In this document: positions 26,191-34,726 of the stretch, in pieces
How positions within the stretch are numbered: the stretch's first letter is position 1
How the letters are laid out: each line of letters begins with the position of its first letter
Assembly (NCBI RefSeq): GCF_000384235.1
Contig: NZ_KB913033.1
Coordinates: forward strand, 1,433,164 to 1,497,163
DNA from: Hydrogenovibrio halophilus DSM 15072
GTDB taxonomy: Bacteria; Pseudomonadota; Gammaproteobacteria; Thiomicrospirales; Thiomicrospiraceae
Direction: 5' to 3'
Length of the DNA: 64,000 nucleotides
Position numbers and translations under genes: made by a program
Notes under the pieces: model-generated
Told to the model about the DNA's origin: nothing
What the model saw: only the letters and a program-made list of their open reading frames with translations
The model's database searches: none

Positions 26191-26838
26191 ATGACATTTG
26201 ACGCCTACACATTGTTTTTTATGACCACGGTCATGCTGATCATGGTGCCCGGGCCTTCGGCCATGGTTGTGGCCGCACAAAGCGCCCGCCACAGTGCGCA
26301 TCATCAATCGTCGCGCGCTTTTTTGGGGGTGGTGGGCATCGCCTCGGCCGATGCCTTCTTTTTTGCGCTGTCGGCCACCGGGATCGCTTCCTTGATTGTG
26401 GCCAGCGCCACGCTTTTTGGGGTGATTAAATGGCTTGGCGTCGGGTTTCTGTTGTATCTGGGACTGTCGGCACTGTTGAGCAAAAACGGTGCGGTTCGCA
26501 TCGATGCCCAGCCGCTTGAACGGGCACGCTTGCCCTCCACCGGCAAACTGTTTCAGCAAGGGCTGCTGATTCAACTGGCCAATCCCAAGGCGCTGATGTA
26601 TTTCAGTGCGCTGTTGCCACAATTTATTGACCCGACTCAGCCCTTGATCGCGCAACTGTGGTGGATGGGATTGACGGTGGTGGTCGCGGATTTGATTGTC
26701 TACAGCCTGTACGCCTGGCTGGGGTCACACCTGGCCAGGCAACGCCTCAAAGCCGGTTGGGTCAGCCTGATCAACAAAGCCGCCGGCAGCTTGCTGATCT
26801 ACACCGGCATCAAAATGGCGCTGATCGAACGCCAGTAA
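26191..26838 (+). CDS. LysE/RhtB-family amino-acid exporter
   Basis: 215 residues, about six helices. The family motif MVPGPSAMVVAAQSARHSAHH near the N-terminus (the usual GPxxxxV...G.R.G region) and FQQGLLIQLANPKALMYFSALLPQFI in the middle identify LysE/RhtB translocators, which export amino acids or derivatives. AAAGAGTC lies upstream of the ATG. Substrate cannot be called. Confidence 0.9.
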   Translation: MTFDAYTLFFMTTVMLIMVPGPSAMVVAAQSARHSAHHQSSRAFLGVVGIASADAFFFALSATGIASLIVASATLFGVIKWLGVGFLLYLGLSALLSKNGAVRIDAQPLERARLPSTGKLFQQGLLIQLANPKALMYFSALLPQFIDPTQPLIAQLWWMGLTVVVADLIVYSLYAWLGSHLARQRLKAGWVSLINKAAGSLLIYTGIKMALIERQ

Positions 26839-26920
26839 ACTGTGAGACAACGACAGGTGACTGTCCGTAAAGGTTCGTTGTACGGTATAATCGAAAAAGT
26901 TGTATAGGCAGGGGGCAGCG

Positions 26921-27151
26921 ATGCAAGCGATTGAATTTGAAACGGATGTGACTGGTGAATACATTCGTATTCCTGAGTTTGAAAAACTGAAAAACCGTCA
27001 CGTTAAAGTGATTGTATTGTCAGAAGATTTGCCTGAAGAGCCGCCGATTTCCGCTGCGTCAAAGCAGCGTCAGCCCGCCAGGGTACCAGACGCAACGTTT
27101 TACGGAGATGTGTTTGATACGGTGCCAGCCGAAGTTTGGGAAAATGCATGA
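26921..27151 (+). CDS. Antitoxin of a PIN-domain toxin-antitoxin pair
   Basis: 76 residues: MQAIEFETDVTGEYIRIPEFEKLKNRHVKVIVL is a short beta-rich (AbrB/SpoVT-like or DUF2281-like) N-terminal domain. The disordered C-terminus with an aromatic tail (FYGDVFDTVPAEVWENA) would bind the toxin groove. CAGGGGGCAG precedes the ATG and a good -10, TATAAT, lies at 26886-26891. It overlaps the toxin start by four bases. Confidence 0.75.
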   Translation: MQAIEFETDVTGEYIRIPEFEKLKNRHVKVIVLSEDLPEEPPISAASKQRQPARVPDATFYGDVFDTVPAEVWENA

Positions 27152-27540
27152 TGCTGGTTCTGGATACACACATTTGGTTGTGGTGGATGACTGAACACGA
27201 ACGTTTAAAACCGGAGTGGCAAGAAAAGATTGAATCGGCTGACAGGGTGGGTGTGAGTGCAATCAGCTTGTTTGAGGTGGCCTGGCTTGAGCATCGTGGG
27301 CGAATTTCTCTTGGGTGTGAGTTGCATTGGTGGTTTGAACAAGCGCTTCAAGCGTCTGGTATCGAACTCTTGCCCATCACACCTAATGCCGCCATTACGG
27401 CGGTTTCGCTTCCAGAGCATCACAGTGACCCTCAGGATCGGTTGATCATAGCCACAGCGCTTGAGCATCAGGCGGAGCTTTTGTCAGCAGATGGAAAATT
27501 CAAGCTTTATCAGGCGCTGGAAGGCGTACTCATTTCTTGA
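27148..27540 (+). CDS. PIN-domain (VapC-like) ribonuclease toxin
   Basis: About 130 residues. PIN fold with acidic metal ligands: LVLDTHIWLWW (Asp near residue 6), ISLFEVAWLEHRGRI (Glu) and HHSDPQDRLIIATALEHQAELLSADGKF (Asp residues). In the family it is a Mg-dependent RNase, often acting on tRNA. ATGs at 27148 and 27151 are both possible. Its 3' end overlaps the convergent rsmJ end by 11 bases. Confidence 0.88.
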   Translation: MMLVLDTHIWLWWMTEHERLKPEWQEKIESADRVGVSAISLFEVAWLEHRGRISLGCELHWWFEQALQASGIELLPITPNAAITAVSLPEHHSDPQDRLIIATALEHQAELLSADGKFKLYQALEGVLIS

Positions 27541-28273
27541 GTGCTCTGATGCTGTAGATGTCGTAGCGGGTGTTGGGGCTTTTGATGGCGGCATGGGGGG
27601 CGGGGCCTGCCAGTGATGGCGCGCCTTTGGGACGTTTGACCACGACGCGCTGAATGGCGGTATTGAGCGCGGCGGCCAGTAAGGCATCGCTGTCGGTGTC
27701 CGCCCCGGCGAGGTGCTGCAACAGCTGCATGCCTTTTTTGGCGGCGGCGGTTTTGTTGGTGTGCGGGTACATGGGGTCGAGATAGACCACCTCAAATGCC
27801 TGCTCCGTTCTCTGGTTGTTCACCCTTTCATTCATCCACTGGCTCGCATCGGCGTGGATCACGTGCATCCGTTGTGTGGTCTCGGCCACGTTCTCATCGT
27901 TTTCTGCGCGTTTCAGCCCGTCTTCGATCAATGCGGCCATCACCGGCAAGCGTTCCAACAGAGTGACATCGCATCCCAGTTGCGCGATCACATAGGCATC
28001 ATTGGCCAGGCCAGCGGTGGCGTCCAATACACGCGGCAACGCCTCCGGCTGTTTGCCCAGAATCGCGCGTGCCAGCGGTTGGTTTTTGCCGCCACCAAAT
28101 TGCTGGCGATGGGCTTTCTGACCCGCCAGAAAATTGATCTGAAAAGGGGGCGTGCCAGGCGGTTCGGGCGGGGTGACGGCCAGCGTCAAGTCGTCGCAAC
28201 CGGGGGTATCCGTGTCACTCAGCCAGTCGATTTGAAAGCCCTGTTGTTGCGCCGGTTCGGGCAGGGTGTCCAT
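27530..28273 (-). CDS. rsmJ: 16S rRNA m2G1516 methyltransferase
   Basis: 247 residues from the ATG at 28273. SAM-dependent guanine-N2 methylation of 16S rRNA. Markers: INFLAGQKAHRQQFGGGKNQPLARAI, the SAM site VLDATAGLANDAYVIAQLG, LLER, VIHADASQWM, and VYLDPMYPHTNKTAAAKKGMQ (family DPMYP catalytic motif). The frame stays open far upstream into trpB, but that extension is an artefact. Two palindromes lie 18 and 45 bp upstream of this start. Confidence 0.93.
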   Translation of the reverse strand: MDTLPEPAQQQGFQIDWLSDTDTPGCDDLTLAVTPPEPPGTPPFQINFLAGQKAHRQQFGGGKNQPLARAILGKQPEALPRVLDATAGLANDAYVIAQLGCDVTLLERLPVMAALIEDGLKRAENDENVAETTQRMHVIHADASQWMNERVNNQRTEQAFEVVYLDPMYPHTNKTAAAKKGMQLLQHLAGADTDSDALLAAALNTAIQRVVVKRPKGAPSLAGPAPHAAIKSPNTRYDIYSIRALKK

Positions 28274-28290
28274 CAACGATTGCGAAAAGC

Positions 28291-28302
28291 ACCAGGCCTG
28301 GT
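28291..28302. repeat. ACCAGGCCTGGT palindrome upstream of rsmJ (1)
   Basis: Exact core, one of two copies 27 bp apart, between the ends of rsmJ and trpB. Confidence 0.95.
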
Positions 28303-28317
28303 AACAATGTGTTTTTA

Positions 28318-28329
28318 ACCAGGCCTGGT
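28318..28329. repeat. ACCAGGCCTGGT palindrome upstream of rsmJ (2)
   Basis: Exact core, 27 bp from the previous copy; the closest spacing in the window. Confidence 0.95.
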
Positions 28330-28371
28330 CAACGGGGGCCGGGGATTTTTTGGCGCGCCTTTTCAACGGGC

Positions 28372-29586
28372 TTATTGCTCCTGGTAGGAATGCTCGCCAA
28401 AGCCGAAGGTTTCGGTGACGTAATCGATGTCCTTGTCGCCGCGCCCGGACAGGTTGATCAGAATGGTGCTGCCGGGGTTGTCCTGGCCGTATTTCATCGC
28501 CCAGGCCACCGCATGCGCGCTTTCCAGCGCCGGGATAATGCCCTCGGCGCTGGAAAGTTTGTAGAAGGCCGCGAGGGTTTCGTCGTCGGTCACGCCCTGA
28601 TAGTTGACGCGGCCGGAGGTCTTTAGATACGAGTGTTCCGGCCCCACGCCCGGGTAATCCAGGCCCGAGGCGATGGAATGCACCGGGGCCGGATTGCCGT
28701 CTTCGTCGGACAGCAGCATGCATTTGAAACCGTGAATCATGCCCGGTTTGCCATAGGTCATGGTGGCCGAGTGTTCGCCGATTTTGGTGCCTTTGCCCAG
28801 CGGTTCGATGCCGTTGAGTCCGACGTGTTCGTCTTCCATGAACCCGGCAAACATGCCCAGCGCATTGGAGCCACCGCCGACACAGGCACCCACCTGATCG
28901 GGCAGTTCGCCCACCATGTCCAGAAACTGTTCGCGCGATTCGTGCCCGACCACCGACTGAAAGTTGCGCACCATCATCGGGAAAGGGTGCGGCCCCACCA
29001 CCGAGCCGATGGCAAAAATGGCCTGATCGGTCTGTCCCAGATAGGATTCAAAAGCCGAATCCACCGCTTCTTTGAGACTGCGTCCGCCAAAGCTCACCGG
29101 TACCACCTGCGCGCCGAGCAGTTTCATGCGGGTGACATTGGGCGCTTCCTTGGCAATGTCGATTTCGCCCATGTGGATTTCGCACTCCATGCCAAAATAG
29201 GCCGCCGCCGTGGCCAGCGCCACCCCGTGCTGACCGGCGCCGGTTTCGGCGATCAGTTTGGTTTTGCCCATGTGTTTGGCCAGCAGCGCTTCGGCCATGC
29301 AGTGATTGAGCTTATGCGCGCCCGAGTGGTTGAGGTCTTCGCGCTTCATATAAATGTGCGCGCCCACCTCTCGGCTGAGGTTGTGTGCATAATAGACCGG
29401 CGTGGGGCGGCCCTGATAGTGTTTGCGAATGTATTTGAGTTCGTTGATAAAATCGGCGGAGCGTCCCAACGTCAGATAGGCTTGGTTGAGTTCGGCAAAA
29501 TGCGGTTCGAGTTCCGGTGGCAGAAACGCGCCGCCGAACTCACCGAAGTAACCCTCTTGGTTGGGAAAGTCTTTTAAATACCCCAT
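28372..29586 (-). CDS. trpB: Stand-alone tryptophan synthase beta chain
   Basis: 404 residues; AGGAG sits just before the ATG at 29586. PLP enzyme joining indole and serine. Features: [19 protein letters not shown], the PLP lysine K92 in [28 protein letters not shown], the phosphate loop [13 protein letters not shown] and [16 protein letters not shown]. It differs from standard TrpB (HTGAHKINN) and has no trpA or other trp genes beside it. It may be a second, TrpA-independent copy that salvages indole; that is inference. Confidence 0.9.
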   Translation of the reverse strand: MGYLKDFPNQEGYFGEFGGAFLPPELEPHFAELNQAYLTLGRSADFINELKYIRKHYQGRPTPVYYAHNLSREVGAHIYMKREDLNHSGAHKLNHCMAEALLAKHMGKTKLIAETGAGQHGVALATAAAYFGMECEIHMGEIDIAKEAPNVTRMKLLGAQVVPVSFGGRSLKEAVDSAFESYLGQTDQAIFAIGSVVGPHPFPMMVRNFQSVVGHESREQFLDMVGELPDQVGACVGGGSNALGMFAGFMEDEHVGLNGIEPLGKGTKIGEHSATMTYGKPGMIHGFKCMLLSDEDGNPAPVHSIASGLDYPGVGPEHSYLKTSGRVNYQGVTDDETLAAFYKLSSAEGIIPALESAHAVAWAMKYGQDNPGSTILINLSGRGDKDIDYVTETFGFGEHSYQEQ

Positions 29587-29695
29587 CTTCGCTCCTGTGG
29601 TTGTGTTGGCCGATGACATTGGGTGTATTTTAATAGAAAATGGGCCTCATGGATATGGAGAGTCTCATACAAAGAGCTTATGGAATGAATCAATG

Positions 29696-29707
29696 ACCAG
29701 GCCTGGT
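29696..29707. repeat. ACCAGGCCTGGT palindrome abutting the priA start
   Basis: Exact core ending six bases before the priA ATG, in the position of the ribosome-binding site. Confidence 0.95.
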
Positions 29708-29712
29708 AAAAA

Positions 29713-31977
29713 ATGACCCAGAATATCGTCAAAGTCGCGGTGCCTGGCCCCTTTTTAAGCCCGATGGATTATGACCTGCCGGCGGATCTGTCGCCGCAGA
29801 CGCTGCAACCGGGGATGCGGGTGCGGGTGCCGTTTCGGGCCAAATCCCAGCTGGGACTGGTGATGGCGCTGGCCGATCACAGCGACGTGCCCGAGCACAA
29901 ACGCAAAGCGGTGGAAGCGGTTTTGGATGAGCAGCCGTTGCTGTCGTCCACCGATCAACAATTCTGGCAGTGGCTGAGTCATTATTATCATCAACCGATC
30001 GGCGAGGTGGTGGCCACGGCCTTGCCCAAACGATTGCGACAGGGAGAACCGGCAACGCCTGCCGGTACCACGGCCTGGCGCTTGACTCAGGCCGGTCTGG
30101 CTGCGGAGGCGGACATTTCGCCCAGAGCCCACCAGCAAACGGCCTTGTGGCAACAGCTGAAAAAAACCGAATCCGATCCCATGACTGCGCAGGCATTGAA
30201 TCAGGTTCTGACCAACTGGCGTCCGGCGTTGAAACGGTTTGAAAAACAGGGCTGGGTGGAAACCGTGCAGGTGTCCTGTCTGGCCGGGCAGCGACCTGCG
30301 ACAAAGCCCCACCAAACCAATCCGATCCTGAACCCGGAACAACAGGCGGCGGTGGATCAGGTCGACAGAGTGGCGCAGAGCGGCGAGTTTGGCGCCTTTC
30401 TGCTGGAAGGGGTGACCGGCAGCGGCAAAACCGAAGCCTATCTGGGCATGATCGAGCGGGTGATTGAGAGGGGCCGACAGGCGCTGGTGCTGGTGCCGGA
30501 AATCGGGCTGACGCCGCAGACGGTGGCGCGATTCGAAGCCTATCTGGGGCAGCCGGTGGCGGTGATGCATTCGGGGTTGAACGACAGCGAGCGCCATTGT
30601 GCCTGGTCGGCGGTGCGTCAGGGTGACGTGGCGGTGTTGCTGGGCACGCGCTCGGCGTTGTTTACCCCGTTTCAGAATCTGGGCCTGTGCATTCTGGACG
30701 AAGAACACGATCTGTCTTTCAAACAGCAGGACGGGGTGCGTTATTCGGCTCGCGATGCGTTGGTGCGCCGCGCCCATCTGGAACAGGTGCCGGTGGTGCT
30801 GGGCTCGGCCACGCCTTCGCTGGAAAGCCTGCGCAATGCCGATTTGGGCCGCTATCAGTCATTGCATCTGACCCAGCGGGCGGCCGGGGCCAGCATGCCC
30901 ACTTTGAAGTTGCTGGATGTGCGCGGGGCCGCAGAAACCGCCGGGGTCAGTGATGCGCTGATGACGGCGATGGAAGCGCATTTGAACGCCGGGCATCAGG
31001 TGTTGCTGTTTTTGAACCGGCGCGGGTTTGCGCCAGTGATGATGTGCCACGATTGCGGCTGGCAGGCCCAGTGTGCCGATTGCGATGCCAATATGACCTG
31101 GCATGCGGCCAGTCGCCTTTTGAAATGCCATCACTGCAATGCCCAGTCGCCGCCGCCGTCGGCCTGCCCCAATTGCGGCAGCGTGCATTTTGCCAAGATC
31201 GGGCAGGGCACCGAGCAGTTGGAAGCGGCGATGCGCGAGCGCTTTCCCGACAAAAGTCTGCTGCGGATTGACCGGGACACCACCCGGCTGAAGGGACAGA
31301 TGCAAAAGCTGACCGATCAGGCACGGGCCGGTGACGCTGACATTCTGATCGGCACGCAAATGCTGGCCAAGGGCCATCATTTTCCCAAAGTGACGCTGGT
31401 GGGCATGATCGACCTGGATCAGGGTTTGTTCAGCTGCGATTATCGTGCCGCCGAACGCATGGCGCAATTGGTGATTCAGGTGGCCGGACGGGCCGGACGC
31501 GGCGAACAGGCAGGCGAAGTGCTGATTCAGACCCATCACCCTCAGCACCCATTGCTGACTCGGCTGGTGGAGCGGGGGTACGGCCCGTTTGCCGAGGCGG
31601 CGCTGCGGGAACGGGAAGCGGCCGATCTGCCGCCTTTTTCCCATCAGATTCTGATCCGGGCCGAATCGGTGGAGGCGGGTGCGGCTGAGGCATTTTTAAA
31701 GGCGGTTAAAAACGGCCTGAACTCTGCTAGAATGCCAAAACAGCCAAGTGAAACCGGCGCTTTCGAATGGCCCGATCAACGCCTTTGGGCGGCCGGGCCG
31801 GTGGTGGCCCCGATGATGCGCCGTCAGAAGCGCTGGCGATACCAGTTATTGCTTCAGGGCGACCATCGCGGACGCTTGCACAGCTGGCTGGCTCAGGTGG
31901 AGTCGCAGTTTTACACCCATCCGCTGGCGCGCAAGGTGCGCTGGTCCATTGATGTGGACCCCCAGGAAATGGTATGA
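29713..31977 (+). CDS. priA: Primosomal replication helicase PriA
   Basis: 754 residues. 3'-5' superfamily 2 helicase that restarts stalled forks. The N-terminal DNA-binding domain begins VKVAVPGPFLSPMDYDLP. Walker A is GVTGSGKTE (233-241), Walker B is ILDEEHD. Zinc-binding region: CHDCGW...CADCD...CHHCN...CPNCG. Later helicase motifs include GTQMLAKGHHFPKVTLV and QVAGRAGRG. The ATG has no ordinary Shine-Dalgarno sequence; a palindrome occupies that place. Confidence 0.97.
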   Translation: MTQNIVKVAVPGPFLSPMDYDLPADLSPQTLQPGMRVRVPFRAKSQLGLVMALADHSDVPEHKRKAVEAVLDEQPLLSSTDQQFWQWLSHYYHQPIGEVVATALPKRLRQGEPATPAGTTAWRLTQAGLAAEADISPRAHQQTALWQQLKKTESDPMTAQALNQVLTNWRPALKRFEKQGWVETVQVSCLAGQRPATKPHQTNPILNPEQQAAVDQVDRVAQSGEFGAFLLEGVTGSGKTEAYLGMIERVIERGRQALVLVPEIGLTPQTVARFEAYLGQPVAVMHSGLNDSERHCAWSAVRQGDVAVLLGTRSALFTPFQNLGLCILDEEHDLSFKQQDGVRYSARDALVRRAHLEQVPVVLGSATPSLESLRNADLGRYQSLHLTQRAAGASMPTLKLLDVRGAAETAGVSDALMTAMEAHLNAGHQVLLFLNRRGFAPVMMCHDCGWQAQCADCDANMTWHAASRLLKCHHCNAQSPPPSACPNCGSVHFAKIGQGTEQLEAAMRERFPDKSLLRIDRDTTRLKGQMQKLTDQARAGDADILIGTQMLAKGHHFPKVTLVGMIDLDQGLFSCDYRAAERMAQLVIQVAGRAGRGEQAGEVLIQTHHPQHPLLTRLVERGYGPFAEAALREREAADLPPFSHQILIRAESVEAGAAEAFLKAVKNGLNSARMPKQPSETGAFEWPDQRLWAAGPVVAPMMRRQKRWRYQLLLQGDHRGRLHSWLAQVESQFYTHPLARKVRWSIDVDPQEMV

Positions 31978-32013
31978 CAACCATTCAGCTTCCCTTCATA
32001 CAGGAGAAACACC

Positions 32014-32517
32014 ATGTCCATGTTCATCAAGTTTTTCAAGGCGCTCAATGCCAATCAGCACCCGGGACAGATTGCGCTCTCGTTTGTGCTGGGCATGATT
32101 CTGGGGCTGACGCCTTTGTTGTTTCCACACAATCTGCTGATTCTGCTGTTGGTGTTTCTGCTACGGGTCAATCTATCGGCGCTGCTGGTGGCGTTTGTCT
32201 TCTTTACCGGTCTGGCTTATCTGTTTGATCCTCTGTTCGACCGGTTCGGTTACTGGCTGTTGCATCTGCAAAGCCTGCAAACGTTGTGGACCGATTTGTA
32301 CAATCAGACACTGTGGCAGTTGCTGTCATTCAACAACACCATTGTCATCGGCAGCGTGGTCTTTTCCGTTCTGATCAGTGTGCCGGCCTTTTACGGCTTT
32401 CTGGTGCTGGTGCGGTTATATCGACGCCGTTTTCTGGAATGGGTTCAACGCTTTAAGCTGGTGCGTATGTTGCGGGGGGCCGAAGGGGCCAATGTGATCG
32501 GAGGGATGTTGAAATGA
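32014..32517 (+). CDS. TIGR03546 family membrane protein
   Basis: 167 residues. FFKALNANQHPGQIALSFVLGMILGLTPLLFPHNLLI is the family signature, with about four helices and a basic C-terminus (RLYRRRFLEWVQRFKLVRML). CAGGAGAAACACC precedes the start. Always found with TIGR03545, whose gene overlaps its end by four bases. The role of the pair is unknown; the membrane anchor plus a large periplasmic-type partner suggests envelope biogenesis. Confidence 0.88.
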   Translation: MSMFIKFFKALNANQHPGQIALSFVLGMILGLTPLLFPHNLLILLLVFLLRVNLSALLVAFVFFTGLAYLFDPLFDRFGYWLLHLQSLQTLWTDLYNQTLWQLLSFNNTIVIGSVVFSVLISVPAFYGFLVLVRLYRRRFLEWVQRFKLVRMLRGAEGANVIGGMLK

Positions 32518-34520
32518 ACCAGACACACACGCCAGACACGACAAATCAAACCGACGCCGACATGGATCAAACCACCCCTTCCGAGCAGGGCCAACCAACC
32601 ATGTCAACCGAGCCAACAAAACCGACCAAATCAGGCAAACCCACCAAGCCGCCAAAAGGCTGGGTTCGCTGGTCCGGGCTGGGCTGGTTTGCTCTGGTGT
32701 TTGCTCTGGTATTCACCGTGGTTTACTGGGTCGGCACCTGGGCACTGAAAGAACAACTCGAGCATTATGCGTCCAAAGCCTGGGGCGCGAAGGTCGAAAT
32801 TGGCAATATTGACATCGGCATTGCCCCGATTCGACTGGGGCTGGACGACCTTCAGGTCACGGACCCGGACAAGCCAATGGAAAACCTGCTGGAACTGGAA
32901 CGCATCAGCGCCTCGTTGAGTCTGTTTCACTACATTGGCGGGCGAACGGTGATCGAAGATCTGGTGCTGACCGAATGGGCCATGCACCAGCCTCGCCAAA
33001 CCTCCGGTGCGCTGGAAGAGGTGACACCGGTTTCCAGCGAAACGGCGATTCGCAAGGCGTCGGGTGAGGCCGCGTCAGAAAAAAAGAGCGGACTGGCGAT
33101 GCCGGACATGGCTTTGCCCGATCCCCAGGCCATTCTGGAACGCGAATCCCTGCAAACGCTGGAAAAAGCGCGCGAGATCGAACAGGACATCAACGACCTG
33201 AAGCAGGCCTGGTCAGAAGTGCAACAGCAGCTGCCTTCACAAGACACTCTTGCCCAGTATCAGGCCCAGTTCAAGCAACTGTCTGACGGCAAAGTGTCGT
33301 CCCCGGCGGACATTCAGAAACGGGTTTCGGAATTTCAGCAGCTCAAGGAAGAAATGGAAGCCAAGCGCGATGCGTTGAAAAAGGCACGCGATTTGCTTGG
33401 TGAACGCTTGCCGAAACTGAAAGCGGATATGGCCTCACTGAAAGACTTGCCACAGCAAGATCTGAACCGTCTGATGAGCAAGTATTCGCTGGACGGTCAG
33501 GGCTTGTCGAATGTGACCTATCTGTTGTTCGGGCCACAGATTCGGCAATACACCCAGACGGGGCTGGACTGGTACCAGAAAGCGCAGCCGTTTATTGCCC
33601 GGTTGAGCAAAATGCTGGAAGAACGCGAAGCTCAGGCCGCCGAGCAGGGGCCGGAGCGGATGCTGGGTCGCGAAGTGAATTTTGCACTGAAGGACCCGCA
33701 GCCGGACTTTATCATCAAGCGCATTACCGCCTCGGCCAATATCGACTGGGGGCGGGTGGTGGCCCAGGTGAATCAGGTCACGTTTGATCACCCGACCACC
33801 AAACTGCCGGTGCGGTTTGAGGTGGCGGCCACGCCGGCCTCTCAGCCGAATGCGCTGATTGTCAAAGGTACCAGCAGCTTTGTGGACCCGGAAGCGCCGG
33901 TGAATCAGGCAAGCTTTGACTGGTCCGGGTATCAGCTGAAAGACTGGCAACTGGCCAAAGACGATACCTTGCCAGTGGTGATGAAAGAAGCCACCAGCAC
34001 CATTCGGGGCAAAGTCAGCCTGACCGGGCTGACGGAGGTGACGGCCGATGTGTCGCTGGCCTATGACAAGGTGGATTTTGATCTGAGCCAGACTCAGTCA
34101 AAGCAAGTGGCGCGCTACATTGCGCCTTTGTTTGATAAGGTGACGGCCTTTACGGTGGACACCGACATTCAGGGCAGTGTGTTTGCGCCGTCCCTGTCGG
34201 CCACCTCGGATCTGGACCAGGTCTTGTCCGGGGCCTTTAAACAGGTCTTTCAACAGGAAATGGCACAGGCCAAAGGCCAGTTGAAAGAACGGATTCAGGC
34301 GCAAATGCAAGGCAAGCTGGGACCTTTGCAAGGGCAACTGGATGGCTTGCTGGATTCGCAAGCATCGGTTAATGGTGACTTTTCCGATGTGCAGTCGATT
34401 ATGCAGACCAATCTGGAAAAACAACTGCAAAGCCGCTTGAAAGACGAAGCAAAGAAAGCCGCCCAGGACAAAATCGAAGACAACGTGGGCGATCAACTCA
34501 AAGGCCTGTTTGGCCGTTAA
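32514..34520 (+). CDS. TIGR03545 family, AsmA-like envelope protein
   Basis: 668 residues. A low-complexity Thr/Pro/Lys N-terminus (about 50 residues) precedes one transmembrane helix (WSGLGWFALVFALVFTVVYWVGTW, about 51-74). The large periplasmic region begins KEQLEHYASKAWGAKVEIGNIDI, an AsmA/TamB-like entry. A coiled coil spans about 200-300 and a C-terminal low-complexity Gln/Lys/Asp segment follows. TIGR03545 proteins pair with TIGR03546. A near-palindrome at 33203 encodes KQAWSE. Function unknown. Confidence 0.85.
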   Translation: MNQTHTPDTTNQTDADMDQTTPSEQGQPTMSTEPTKPTKSGKPTKPPKGWVRWSGLGWFALVFALVFTVVYWVGTWALKEQLEHYASKAWGAKVEIGNIDIGIAPIRLGLDDLQVTDPDKPMENLLELERISASLSLFHYIGGRTVIEDLVLTEWAMHQPRQTSGALEEVTPVSSETAIRKASGEAASEKKSGLAMPDMALPDPQAILERESLQTLEKAREIEQDINDLKQAWSEVQQQLPSQDTLAQYQAQFKQLSDGKVSSPADIQKRVSEFQQLKEEMEAKRDALKKARDLLGERLPKLKADMASLKDLPQQDLNRLMSKYSLDGQGLSNVTYLLFGPQIRQYTQTGLDWYQKAQPFIARLSKMLEEREAQAAEQGPERMLGREVNFALKDPQPDFIIKRITASANIDWGRVVAQVNQVTFDHPTTKLPVRFEVAATPASQPNALIVKGTSSFVDPEAPVNQASFDWSGYQLKDWQLAKDDTLPVVMKEATSTIRGKVSLTGLTEVTADVSLAYDKVDFDLSQTQSKQVARYIAPLFDKVTAFTVDTDIQGSVFAPSLSATSDLDQVLSGAFKQVFQQEMAQAKGQLKERIQAQMQGKLGPLQGQLDGLLDSQASVNGDFSDVQSIMQTNLEKQLQSRLKDEAKKAAQDKIEDNVGDQLKGLFGR

Positions 34521-34532
34521 TTTTAAAACTAG

Positions 34533-34693
34533 CCCGGAAATTTCATGAATTTGCGCCAATATCGCGCAGGCAATTGTTTTCACAAGGAAATTTCTGAAGG
34601 AGTGTCGTATCAACGATTACGGCCGACTGAAGAAATATTTCTTGTGGAATCAAGGGGCAAGCGAGATGCTGCATCATTTATGAAATTTCCGGG
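34533..34693. mobile_element. 161-bp inverted-repeat element (MITE-like)
   Basis: The ends are inverted copies of CCCGGAAATTTCAT[G/A]AAT, bounded on both sides by CTAG, a likely 4-bp target duplication. There is no open frame inside. It fills the gap between the TIGR03545 gene and the chemoreceptor. It looks like a short, non-autonomous relict of an insertion sequence. Confidence 0.75.
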
Positions 34694-34726
34694 CTAGAAC
34701 TCGCCCGCTGAAAAAGGAACGCGTGT

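Noticed and set aside
28274-28723. Upstream extension of rsmJ into trpB (397-codon frame)
   Set aside because: The extra N-terminus overlaps trpB, includes two palindromes, and does not resemble RsmJ; the ATG at 28273 gives the family length.
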